64,000 nucleotides of DNA from Diphasiastrum complanatum (taxonomy: Eukaryota > Streptophyta > Lycopodiopsida > Lycopodiales > Lycopodiaceae). The DNA lies in NCBI GenBank assembly GCA_029204225.1, contig CM055096.1, forward strand, positions 36,309,073-36,373,072, written 5' to 3'. The notes below the pieces were generated by a model. That model was given only the letters and a program-made list of their open reading frames with translations. It was not told where the DNA came from and did not search any database. Positions 23,701-33,379 of the stretch are shown in pieces. Made by a program: the position numbers and the translations under genes. Position 1 is the first letter of the stretch. Every line of letters starts with the position of its first letter.

Positions 23701-24117
23701 AGCCTTCGGCAGGCTGCGAATAAACTGCTTCCCAGTAATCAACAGGAAGTCTCCCTGAGAATCAATGCCCACAAGTGAGTGTGTAACTGCATCATGTACA
23801 AATGTCAATGTCTGCTGTGTCAAGTCCAGTGTAACGGCTCCAAGAGATGCAAACCAATCAGCACCAAGGATAAGATCATAACGCTCCATAGGGATAATGT
23901 AAAGATCTGCCTGTCCAGAGATATCTCCAATGCGGTATGGTAAACGCTGAAACATCTGAGAACTAGGAAAAGAATGAGAACTGACAACCTCAACTGTGAG
24001 AGGCTGGGAAGCAGGAACAGGTGAAGCACGGATTCGACTAGTGATATAACTGCTAATAAAAGAATGAGTGCTACCAGTATCAACTAAAGCAATATACTCT
24101 CGACCTGTAATACGCAC
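20780..24117 (-). pseudogene. Pol of element B (protease, RT, RNase H, integrase, chromodomain)
   Basis: Two main frames on the minus strand: 24117-23257 and 23308-20933. The first has the protease ([12 protein letters not shown]) and the RT start ([18 protein letters not shown]). The second has [15 protein letters not shown], the catalytic YFDDILIFS, RNase H EIDASNVGLGALL, integrase finger, DRDSKFTSIFW and STDGQSEVLN. A small deletion near 23300 removes the residues between NQY and MDDLF and shifts the frame. An in-frame TAG at about 20935 separates the integrase from a chromodomain (FLVQWDGRPIEEATWEP) that continues to about 20780. Apart from these two lesions the 791-codon frame is open. 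Confidence 0.9.
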
Positions 24118-24486
24118 ACGTAACCGAATGGAGTGAGGACCAGGACGCCCTGTCCAAGTAGCATAGGCAAGCTGAGATTGGGTAGTTTTTGGATGAGGAT
24201 GGGCGCTGGACTGTCAGGGAACTAACTGTGGAAGATGGCTGCAAACTGGAAAAATATCAGACAAAAGTGATAGGTCGGAAGGCATGGACAACGATGGAAA
24301 GGAAGAGGAGGAGCGTTGGGCAGCAAAGAAAAGAGGGGACAAAACAGGGGGAACGCTGGGCAGGAAGGAGTGGAAGGAGGCAGCGATGGAACAGGGCTGT
24401 CAAAACGGTAATGGAGCTGTAGGAACAGCGATGGAGGAGCAAGGCAAGGCAGCAAAGAAAAAATTCCAGATTGTGCTGAGAAAAGT

Positions 24487-24498
24487 GCTCTGATACCA
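24487..24498 (-). promoter_or_regulatory. Primer binding site of element B
   Basis: Minus strand TGGTATCAGAGC, directly next to the LTR end, complementary to initiator Met tRNA. Confidence 0.85.
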
Positions 24499-24610
24499 AG
24501 TTACGAATAGAGCCACAACTGATCTAGAATTAAGCTATGAAAGCATCACATAAGCAAGACTTAACCCTAGAAAGCAGGAAAGAGAGAGATTAAGGAGGCT
24601 AAAGAGAGAT
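24499..24610 (-). repeat. Truncated 5' LTR of element B
   Basis: Matches 20289-20400 almost base for base, then stops at AAAGAGAGAT and changes into hAT coding sequence. Confidence 0.8.
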
Positions 24611-25010
24611 AAGTTATGGCTGGCTCGATAATAGTTTTGGAGAGGTACACAAGTGGGACACAAATGAGATAGGTAAGATTGTTGACCAGTTGGATATATA
24701 ATATAAGAATAAGGATGGATCGTTTGGACGGACAGTAGCAAGATTGCCATCACAGAAGGTTGTAGGGTTGAAGTGGTGGGAGTCATATGGGGCATCTACA
24801 CTTGAGCTCCAACGGCTTGCCATAGGATTCTCAGTCAGGATAGTATAGCCTCTCCATGTGAGAGGAATTGGTGACACAAAAGGAAGGAATAGGTTGAAGC
24901 CAGCCACCATGGAGAAGTTGGTTTATATCCATTTCAAATTGAGGTTACTTGCAAAGATCAAAAGTTGTGACCTTCAAAAGTTAGAACTATAACTGCAAAA
25001 CCTCGATAGT
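24611..25010 (+). pseudogene. hAT-1 transposase remnant, C-terminal dimerisation region
   Basis: Plus-strand frame starting AGTTATGGC reads SYGWLDNSFGEVHKWDTNE, then KWWESYGASTLELQRLAI, then GRNRLKPATMEKLVYIHF. This is the conserved hAT C-terminal domain (WW...G...P.L..LA.R.L, then K.RNRL....L..LV.VH.NLRL). Two in-frame stops (about 24700 and 24850) and a degraded ERNWS motif show it is dead. It is the other half of the remnant at 19941-20288. About 200-250 codons between the halves are missing. Confidence 0.75.
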
Positions 25011-25558
25011 GAGAGAGATTCACAAGACTCACGAGGATGCTTAGTCTTTAGTTTACTTAGTTCTTGAATCAATTAGACACTTTTCTTAATTAGTTAGAAT
25101 GTAGAACTCCTTTTTTAAGAGTTGTATTGCAGACTAGTAAACGAAACCTGTTACTCGGAAATTGCAACTATTTGTTTATGTAAATCTTAGAGTTCTATAA
25201 ATCACTAGAGGCTGAAGTTTGAATGTGCAATCTCCATTCTCTTGATATCATATGAGGTATGTTTTTTGAGTTAAATCTTTAGGTTTTATATAAATTTAAG
25301 CATTGTGACATCTTTGATGTACATCGCATGTTTATAGTGATATTGTAGTCTCGTGCATTGTCCTATGCTCTTTAATTCTATCCTATTTTACTGTATAACA
25401 GCTAATGAGCATCTTTTTGCACAAACTTGCATTTCTTTTCAAAACCTTAATTAAGGAATTTGGGAAAAAGTTCCAAACATTTGGTCAAATTTCTAGAGGT
25501 TTGAAACGTTTGGTTGCTACATTGATCATGGATCATTAGCGTAAGAAATGTTGTCAGC

Positions 25559-25559
<1 letters not shown>
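25011..25559. other. No gene seen; AT-rich
   Basis: AT-rich sequence downstream of the hAT remnant. No ORF, hairpin tail or LTR end that I can support. It would be intron if the exon at 25666 is part of a working gene. Confidence 0.5.

Positions 25560-25618
<59 letters not shown>
25560..25618. repeat. (GA)n microsatellite
   Basis: 59 bp of pure GA. Unlike the other GA tracts here it is not followed by the LINE hairpin or the TTATTAAT motif. It ends 47 bp before a splice acceptor. Confidence 0.9.
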
Positions 25619-25620
<2 letters not shown>

Positions 25621-25665
25621 TTCTCTTTAAGGGCTATGCTGTACAATCATCTGGTGGCATTGCAG

Positions 25666-25912
25666 CCCAAAGCTATCTTCAGGATCTGTGGACTTATCTC
25701 TTGGAAAATATGGTTTGACTACTCGACAATCCAACATGACGAAGGAGGAATATATGAAGGCTATTTCAAAGGCAAAGGAGCATATTTTGGCTGGAGATAT
25801 ATTCCAAGTTGTGCTAAGCCAGAGGTTTGAACGACGAACATTTGCAGATCCATTTGAGGTTTATCGAGCGTTACGAATAGTGAACCCAAGTCCATACATG
25901 ATCTATCTACAG
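25666..25912 (+). CDS. Exon of anthranilate synthase alpha subunit (component I)
   Basis: A 247-bp exon with an AG acceptor (TTGCAG, 25660-25665) and a GT donor (CAG/GTTTGC at 25912/25913). The 82 complete codons read PKLSSGSVDLSLGKYG, then SNMTKEEYMKAISKAKEH, ILAGDIFQVVLSQRF, ADPFEVYRALRIVNPSPYM, ending IYLQ. The block from NMT to YLQ is the start of the chorismate-binding domain and is highly conserved in plant anthranilate synthase, the plastid enzyme that turns chorismate and glutamine into anthranilate at the entry of tryptophan synthesis. No stop or frameshift. The next part expected in the protein (ARGCILVASSPEIL-like) and upstream exons were not found by eye in the window. It is either one exon of a gene with introns of tens of kilobases or a preserved fragment. 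A gene symbol (ASA-type) is not assigned because paralogues cannot be told apart. Confidence 0.85.
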
Positions 25913-26129
25913 GTTTGCAAGGGATTCCCCCTATTTAAAAATGCTTCTGCTTGCATGGGACACTATCTTGAGATGGAGTATTGATTAAAACCTAGCATGA
26001 TAGTGATTGTTTGCATATAGTAGTGCTAAAAAATGGCCAAAATGATTCTAGATTGTGTAGGGACATAGTGGACATTTACCTCCTTTGTTCCAAAGATATT
26101 TTATGGAATTTAGAACATGTCATAGACCT

Positions 26130-26353
26130 ATTGGAAGGGCGCACTATTATCCCTCATAGAGATTGGTCTCCTCAGTCTTATCCATTTAGGGTTCCTCTAT
26201 GACTAAGTAGGAGACATTGTCATTCATTATTCAGCTTATGATAATGATTCTCTTTAGTCTCCTTAAGCACGCTATCGCTTTCTAGGGTTAGTTCCTGCTT
26301 ATATGCTGCTTTCTTAGCTTAGCTATTGATCTGCTGTGAATCACTTCATATCT
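26130..26353 (+). repeat. LTR remnant related to element B, plus strand
   Basis: Plus strand words GGAAGGGCGCACTATTATCC, CTTTCTAGGGTTA and GCTTATATGCTGCTTTC are also found, in the same order, in the LTR of element B (minus strand, 20530-20300). It is followed immediately by a primer site TGGTATCGGAGC (26354-26365). It is therefore the end of a 5' LTR in the + direction. The left edge is unclear. No coding part follows. Confidence 0.6.
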
Positions 26354-27240
26354 TGGTATCGGAGCACTTTTCTGGCCGGGAATCTTTGTAGCTCTTTGTT
26401 GTTATCTTTGGTGGCAGTTTTAATCGATAGTTAGCAGCAGTACTTCCGTTAAACTTAGCAGCCGCTTTTGCGGAAAAAAAATTTCTGGAATTTTTTTAAG
26501 CGAAATTTTTGGTGGCAGTTCCAACGGATCTCCACTACATTTGGAAACACTTCTATTGGCTAGTTTGGCGGCATTTCTAGCAGATTTTAGTCTCCTATTT
26601 GTTAAAAATTTATCAAGGAGAATATGTGATAGACTATTTTGTAGTCTATGAAATGATCAATCAAACAATGGTCTAATGACACATAGCAGTTGTCAAATAT
26701 AGATCTGAAATTATTGAATGAAGATTCAGATGTGATTTTAATCATAAAAATCATTACAGAATACTGTGTACTGACCTTTGGTCAGTTTTCTGTTTCTATA
26801 TCAGCTTATCCACGTTGGACAAGTATCATATTGACATGTGGCATGACCTATGTGACTCAAAACAGTCCTAGTAGTGTAGAAATCGCTTTATCTCCACTTT
26901 ACAAAACTTGTTTTGGATCATTCATCGAAAAGTTATGGATAAAAATGTGAAATCCCTCACAAAGTCTTGTAAAAAGTAAAATGATGATTCATTCTCATTC
27001 ATGTGAGATAAGTATTGATGTTTGAATATCATTTACATACTATTGGGATAGTACTTATGAAATGAATCAAACAGAAACATTAGATATAAATCTTCATTTT
27101 TTGAAAATACAAAGAAAATAGAAGAACGTGATGGAAACTCAAATGTACTGAACATCTAAATGAAGTCTATAGCTTCTGTAGAGCGATTTACTGATCTGAA
27201 CCTTTCTCCATTCAGTTTTGATCATTCTCCACTCAAGAAC
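26354..27240. other. LTR element leader remnant, then no gene seen
   Basis: Begins with the primer site and a leader-like stretch of the LTR remnant to the left (TTTTCTGGCCGGGAATC). After about 26480 I see only AT-rich sequence with short palindromes and no supported ORF. Confidence 0.4.
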
Positions 27241-27569
27241 TGTTAGTTCTCCTAATAGACTGCACACAGAAAATTTCTCCTCTCTACGTTCACTCTCTCT
27301 CTTGGAGTGGTATTCAAAAAGTAGATCCTACTCTCTATTTTAAAAAAAATTAGAAAAGTCTAGAAGCTAAACATTCTAGATTATTCTACTCTAATAGGAA
27401 TTTCTAGAATCTTCTACTACTATGTAAAGTTAACATAGAGTGTATTATTAAGTAGTACCCTTGAATTTAATTCAATTTATAATAGGGGTCTACTTAATTA
27501 TTTTGGTATTAATTATTGACCCTTATGAGGGCCTCATAATTAATTTACCAACATTTTATATATGTGACA
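27241..27569 (-). repeat. Putative 3' LTR of element D
   Basis: On the minus strand it begins TGTCACATATATAAAATG, directly after the polypurine tract, and a TG..CA end fits GAACTAACA at 27241. There is no second LTR to confirm the outer boundary. Confidence 0.5.
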
Positions 27570-27584
27570 GCTCCCTCTTAAAAC

Positions 27585-30500
27585 TTGGTAATTTAATTAC
27601 TCCAAGACTGGTTCTGTGTTTCTCAAATGTGTCTTTGTCCAATGCCTTGGTGAATATATCTGCCACCATCTCTTTTGTTGAAATGAAGCTGGTATAGATT
27701 AGCTCTTTGTCTATGAGATCTCTTACGTGATGATATCTCACAGCAATATGTTTGGTTCGAGCATGATACATTGGATCCTTGGTCTTCATCTTGAGTGATG
27801 CCCAAACTTTCAAGCATATATCTGATCCATATCACTTCATTTGCCACCTTGGATGCAACAATGTATTCAGATTTGCAGGATGATTGAGCAACTATCGATT
27901 GCTTCTTACATGTCCAACTAATAGCACCTCCTGCTATAATGCTGCATCCCCCAGGCTAGCTTTTAGAGTCTTCTTTGAAGGTCAGCCAACTGGCATCACT
28001 ATAGGATAGAAGAATGAAATTTTTATTCTTTGAATATTTTATCCCATAGTCATTTGTGTATTTCAGGTACTGTAAAATTCTCTTAGCTGCTCTCCAATGT
28101 TTTATTCCTGGATTAGAACAATATTGACTAAGAGTGAATACTCCATATGCTATATCTGGACGTGTACATATAGCAAGATACATTAATGATCCAATAAGAG
28201 TGTGATAATGATATTTCTTCATGTCTTCTTTTTCTTCATTTGATATTGGACAATCCTCCTTTGAAATAATAGCTCCAACAGGTACTGGTGTAGCTTTGTC
28301 TTTACATTCTTCCATTCGAAAGTTCTTCAACAGCTTCTTAATATATCTTTGCTTACTTCCATTCATTTTGTCTCTTTCAATTTGTATTCCCAAGTAGCAT
28401 TTTGCCACTTCAAGATCAGTAATTTCAAATAGAGAAGATATCTCTCTCTTAACCTGTAAAATATCTTCATTCCTCTTGGAAATAATGAGTGAGTCATCAA
28501 CATACACAACAATTATAACAAGTTCTTCATTAATTATTTTTATATAGACATTAGAATCAGCTCTTATGGGGTTAAAACCAAGATACTTCAATGCTTGGTC
28601 CTTCTTCTTATACCAGGCCCTGGCTGATTGCTTTAATCCATATATATTTCTTTTCATTTTGTAGGCATAGGAAGGAAACTTTTCTAAAATGAAACCAACA
28701 GGCTGCTCCATGTTCAAAAAAACCGTGAGGGCGGAAATAATGGAAGTTCTAAATCACCATATAAGAAAGCAGTCTTTTCATCTACTTGGTGAACTTCATA
28801 ATCAAAGTATGCTGCAAGAGCAAGAAGTAGCCGAATACTTGTATGTTCACTATAGGAGAGAAAGATGTAGTCTATGCCATATTTTTGCGAAAAACCTTTA
28901 GCTACAAGTCTGGCCTTATATCTTGCAATCTTACCATCCGATCCGTATTTGTACCTGTATATCCATTTGCACTTGATTGCTTTTCTGTCTTCAGGTAAAG
29001 GTTGCAGCTCCCATACTTTGTTCTTTTCCATGGATTTTATCTCCTCTTTCATTGCTTCTTTCCACTTTTTTGCCTCTTGACACTCTATGGCTTCTTCATA
29101 ATTTTGTGGTTCAGTAGTAAAGCCACAAAATTCATCAGCTATTAGATTATATTGCTGATCATACCTTTCTGGTTCCTTTCTTGTTCTTGTTGATCTTCTC
29201 AGTAATTCATCAGGGATCTGCATCTCTTTGAGAGGTGTTCTCTTACTTCTTGGTGATTGAACATGTTGCTGTTCACCTTCTTGTTGATGCTGATCCTGTT
29301 GTTGGTTCATATCCTGAATTTCCTGTTCTTGGGCTCCCTCTTGATTATTCTCAAGAGTAGTATTAGGTAAATCACCATAGAAAGTAGAATATTCAAAAAT
29401 TTCATGACCTTTTGGGTCAAGATCATGAATAAGCTTTGTTTCATCAAACAACACATCTCAAGCAAAAATAATATCATTCTTTGAGGGAATGTATATTCTA
29501 TAATAGCTGGAAATACTGTCAAAGCCAACCAGAATGCCTTTTGTTGCATTTTCATCTAGCTTAGTTCTTAGTTGCTTAGGTTTAAGAACATAAGCTGTAC
29601 ATCCAAATATTTTTATGTGAGATAGGTCAGGCCTTCTACCCCACCAAACTTCATGAGGTGTTTTTCCATCACATGAAGTCTTCAATGTCTTGTTCAACAT
29701 TTAGTTTGCAGCTGCTATAGATTCAGCCTAGAATTTTCTAGGAAGCTTAGCTTGAGCAAGCATGCATTTACCTACTTCAATTAATGTCCTATTTCTTCTT
29801 TCTGCTGTCCCATTATGTTGCGGTGTGTATGATACAGTCTTATGGTGATATATGCCATTGGACCTGTAGAAATTTTCACATTCCTTGGACATATACTCTC
29901 CTCCTCTGTCAGTCCTGAGTTGCCTCAACTTCTTGTTTGTGGCTTTTTCAGCAAAATACAAATATTCTTTGAAAAATTCGAAAGCTTCTGATTTATACTT
30001 CAAGAAATATATCAGTGTGAATCTTGAAAAATCATCAATGAGAGTAATGAAGTATTTTGCACCTCCAATCGATTCAGTAGATATAGGATCACATAAATCA
30101 AAGTGTACAATTTCCAATATATCTCTGGCTCTGTAACCTTCTTCATTAAAAGGCTGTCTGTGCATTTTCCCCAAGCAACAAGCTTCACATGGAATGAAAG
30201 ATTTCATATAAGCAGATTGTATACCTGATATGTATCCTTCTTGGCAAAGCTCTACCAGTCTCTTATGGCTGATGTGGTACAACCTTTGATGCCATAAGTA
30301 ATTCATAGTCTCTAAAGACCTATGAATGTCATCTTCATCTGCATGTACTTTCAAGATATAGATTCTGCCACTGCCATAATGCTCGTGGTTTTTGTATCAA
30401 TCACTTTGCATAGGTCATTAGCAAATGACACTTTCATGCCATCATCAATTATCTTGGCTACAGAAAGCAAATCTTTCTTTATTGATGGAACAAAGAGTGC

Positions 30501-30809
30501 GTCCTCAAGGACTTTTATGCCTTTAACAGTTTTCAGATTGATGTTGCCTAGACCAATAACTCTGTTTCTGTTTCCATCACCTAAGATTACATGTCTTTGG
30601 TCATTCGTGTATTGGAAGTTGGACAGTAAACTTCTATCTAAAATAATATGTGAAGTAGCGCTTGAGTCTAGTACAACATCAATGTCTCTGTTAGAAGATA
30701 TATAACAAGAGTCATCAGTACAAATAAAGGCTGAAGTTCTCCCTCTTAGTTCTCCATCTTTGGAGCATTCTGCATAATCTTCTTGTGCTTCTTCTTCTTG
30801 TTCCTTTAC
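27585..30809 (-). pseudogene. Pol of element D (protease, integrase, RT, RNase H)
   Basis: Minus-strand copia pol broken into pieces. Protease near 30690 reads VVLDSSATSHI (usual D-S-G-A/C). Then LWHQRLYHISHKRL (pre-integrase, about 30300), integrase HFDLCDPI and RTDRGGEYMS (about 30120-29890), a stop at about 29727 and another near 29457. RT follows with CKWIYRYKYGSDG, ARLVAKGFSQKYGIDY and the catalytic VVYVDDSLII (about 28520). RNase H is represented by SLMYLAICTRPDIAYGV and the C-terminal KTKDPMYHARTKHIAVRYH (27813-27556). Stops and frameshifts at several points; a dead copy of moderate age. Confidence 0.9.
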
Positions 30810-31073
30810 TGTTAGAAGTCAATGATAATCTTCATTGTTACACTTCCTAGTTACTGTTTACGATGTACTTTATTACTAGCTGTAACTAGCCGTAGGCTAG
30901 TCTAGTAGTCTACTCCTAGGTTCTCCCTCTCTATTAGGGTTCAGGGTTTATATGTACATTTTACATTCAGTAAGTGTTAGTGTGATAGAGTGATATTGTG
31001 TGTTCTTCTTCCGCCTCCCTACTTGGTGATTGCTTATGGTGAATGCTTGATGTTGCATATCTGATTCTTGACA
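30810..31073 (+). repeat. 5' LTR of element E
   Basis: 264 bp with TG...CA ends, directly followed by the primer site. There is no partner LTR in the window. Confidence 0.7.
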
Positions 31074-31088
31074 TGGTATCAGCGTGCC
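31074..31088 (+). promoter_or_regulatory. Primer binding site of element E
   Basis: TGGTATCAGCGTGCC next to the LTR; the first nine bases fit plant initiator Met tRNA. Confidence 0.75.
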
Positions 31089-31254
31089 CTGATCAGTGGA
31101 TACAACTTGTCACAGGCTCCGCAACGAAGTGAGAAAGTCCTTCACGAGAGGTGAAAGCTTGGAGAGATAAAAACGGCTGGAAGAAATCCTTCTTTGGTGT
31201 ATTTTGCAGGTTTGGAGCTCAGAATCATCAGTGGGGAACGAAGACACAGTCCCG

Positions 31255-31411
31255 AAGGCATCAGAAAGGCCAGGGCAACATCAAAGAAGTTGAAAATCTG
31301 TTGAGTGGGAAAATTTTTACAATACTTCCTAGTCCGGAGGCATCCAAAAGTCCAGGGTAGCATCAGACATATTGAAATTGAGTGGGGGAGATTCTTACAA
31401 TACTTCCTAGT
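31255..31411 (+). repeat. Two tandem ~80-bp repeats in the leader of element E
   Basis: Two imperfect copies, about 31255-31331 and 31337-31411, share AGGCATC, CCAGGG, AGCATCA, TTGA and end TTACAATACTTCCTAGT. They lie between the primer site and gag. Confidence 0.7.
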
Positions 31412-31625
31412 TGTTGTGGAAAGTGCCATTTGTGTGAGAGGTTTGCCAAGAAATCTCTCATTTGTCTGTTTGGAGTACCACAAATCACACTAGATAGTGT
31501 CTAGTACTGTCATTCAGAGTTAGGAAGTTTCATACTTTTCACATTACTGATCTCTGTCTTTTGGACGATCACTCGTTTCGAAATCTAGAATATTCCCTCT
31601 GAAAGTTCTTATATTTTTTTTTTTT

Positions 31626-31865
31626 CCGTACCAATATCGGATTCAAGCGCGCTAGCTGAAGAGAAACCCGAGCAGTCGTACATCCGCGCTCTAGTCCGAA
31701 ATTGTCCGTACCGATATCGGATCCAAGCGCACGAGCTAAAGAAAATTCTGAGCAGTTGTACATTCGCGCTCCAGTCCAATATCGCATGCTCCAATATCGG
31801 ATCCACGCGCACGAGTTAAAGAGGATCCTGAGCAGCCGTACTTCCGCGCTCCATTCCGATATCAG
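31626..31865 (+). repeat. Three tandem 80-bp repeats in the leader of element E
   Basis: Copies at 31626-31705, 31706-31785 and 31786-31865. Each has AATATCGG or GATATCGG near its start, then a CAAGCGC or CACGCGC word, then GAGCAG and a CGCGCTC word. The exact 80-bp spacing and 10-20 % divergence show an old tandem expansion just upstream of gag. Confidence 0.8.
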
Positions 31866-31935
31866 GTGTATAGCCAGAAAAATATACAGTTCTGTGGTGT
31901 GATAAATTACTTGATCCGAACTCATCTGTTCAGTA

Positions 31936-32631
31936 ATGGCAACTCTAAGCGAGAGTGTTCTCAATGAGTCAAGCAAATTGGAAGGAGCCGACAACTATGC
32001 AGTTTGGAAATTCAAACTGAAAAACATTTTGATGGAAAAAGAGCTATGGGAGATCGTGACAGGTGAAGAGACAAGGCCAGTGATTGAAGAAGATCAGCGG
32101 GCATTTGACAGGATAAAACGGAAAGCACAAAATGTCATCAACTTATCAGTTAGAGATGCAATTATTCCCTACATTTCAGATTCAGAAGGACCAAAAGAAG
32201 CATGGGATACGTTGAAGGCATTGTTTGAGACCACAAACACATCTCGAGTGCTATTTCTGAAGACGAAGCTGCACACGTTGCGGATGATTGATGGTGCAAC
32301 TGTTGCTGATCACCTACTGAAGATCAAAGAGATTCGTGACCAACTAGAAGCAGTTGGAGAGCGAGTACAGGATCGTGAGATCGTGCAGTTGACATTGAAT
32401 AGTTTGAGTGAGTCACATCAAATGTTTGTGACAAGTATAGCCACACGAGAAAATCTTCCAACCTATGAAGAGTTAGGTGGATTGCTTTTGCAGGAAGAAC
32501 AACGTCAAGAGAACTTGAGTCATCGCAACAGGGGATTCAATCAAGCTCTTGCAGTGAGAGGCCGTGTTGGCAGATTTCGTGGAAGACACCAATCAAGAGG
32601 TGGAAAGTCATATCATGGATCGTTTCAATAA
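31936..32631 (+). CDS. Gag of element E (copia-type, UBN2 family), partial
   Basis: 231 codons open from ATG 31936. LEGADNYAVWKFKLKNIL and WDTLKALFETTNTSRVLFLK are typical of copia gag proteins (DUF4219/UBN2). It contains a helical capsid-like region and an arginine/glycine-rich end (RGRVGRFRGRHQSRGG). A stop at 32629 precedes a region in other frames that still shows a CCHC knuckle (CRYCNKPGHWERECF, about 32729-32773), so the original gag ran further and was broken by a frameshift near 32625. The protein would form the virus-like particle. It cannot be continued into pol here. Confidence 0.85.
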   Translation: MATLSESVLNESSKLEGADNYAVWKFKLKNILMEKELWEIVTGEETRPVIEEDQRAFDRIKRKAQNVINLSVRDAIIPYISDSEGPKEAWDTLKALFETTNTSRVLFLKTKLHTLRMIDGATVADHLLKIKEIRDQLEAVGERVQDREIVQLTLNSLSESHQMFVTSIATRENLPTYEELGGLLLQEEQRQENLSHRNRGFNQALAVRGRVGRFRGRHQSRGGKSYHGSFQ

Positions 32632-32927
32632 TTTCAAGAACAATCCAATGATGGCCCAAATCGAGGCAATCGAAATCAAGGCCGAGGTCAAGGACGCGGC
32701 TATTCCAAGCAAAATAAACCTGGAAATTGTAGGTATTGCAACAAACCTGGCCATTGGGAGCGTGAATGCTTCAAGAAACAGAAGGAGATAGAACAAAGAA
32801 AAGGCAAATGGCAAGCGGGCAATTATGCTGATCAACATTAATTTGATGATGATTATTATGAAGACAATTATGCTGATCAACATCAATACGATTGTAAAGA
32901 TCACCCAAATGAGATCTAATTAGATCC

Positions 32928-33379
32928 TGTTGCAAAACAACCAAAAGGACACCTGTGGAGCAAAACCACCCATCCAAACCTAGATCCCTCCTGGAGTTCC
33001 CTCCTGGACCTAGCCCCCAAGCCATAGTGAAGAACCTAAGAGAGAGGAGGAGAAACAGGCTCAAGAAACTGAATTTCCAATAGGAAGATGGGCGAGTTTC
33101 CACTAGACTTATTCTCCTCAAGAGAGAGAATATTCCCTTTAGGATCCCCACGCAACCCATATTGAGCTATTGACCTCCTATTCTTGCATGAAAGCAGTCA
33201 TTCACTATGCATGTGCTCCTATGTCCAATTATAGGTCTGGGTCCTCATATGATTATTAATTACCTTACAAGCCAAGCCCGGAATGACGAGGCATAACCAA
33301 TAACCATATACACCTGGAGTGACCGGCTATCCACGTCAGGAATTATTCCGATTCCCTTGTACAGGACATGGACGTAACA
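32928..33379 (-). repeat. 3' LTR of element R2
   Basis: Begins TGTTGCAAAAC and ends ACGTAACA on the + strand. It shares CTGTGGAGCAAAACCACCCA, CTAGATCCCTCCTGGAG and the end TAACATTCTTCC with the R1 LTR, but is clearly diverged. It interrupts element E. Confidence 0.7.

Larger units (their letters stand above)
20289..24610 (-). mobile_element. Element B: degenerate Ty3/gypsy chromovirus without gag
   Basis: Minus strand. 3' LTR 20289-20706, pol about 20780-24117, leader 24118-24486, primer site 24487-24498, and only the last 112 bp of the 5' LTR (24499-24610). The rest of the 5' LTR and the middle of the surrounding hAT gene are missing together, which one deletion would explain. Only about 370 bp lie between primer site and protease, so gag is absent. 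It belongs to a different family from elements A and C. Confidence 0.85.
27241..30809 (-). mobile_element. Element D: truncated Ty1/copia retrotransposon
   Basis: Minus strand. Has a putative 3' LTR (27241-27569), a polypurine tract (27570-27580, AAGAGGGAGC on the minus strand) and a broken pol. It lacks gag, primer site and 5' LTR, because it stops exactly where the LTR of element E begins at 30810. The integrase-before-RT order identifies it as copia. Confidence 0.85.
30810..32927 (+). mobile_element. Element E: 5' part of a Ty1/copia retrotransposon
   Basis: Plus strand. 5' LTR 30810-31073 (TGTTAGAAG...CTTGACA, 264 bp), primer site from 31074, a long leader with two sets of tandem repeats, and gag with zinc knuckle. 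Pol and the 3' LTR are absent: at 32927 the sequence changes into the LTR of element R2. Left of it is the cut end of element D. Confidence 0.8.
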
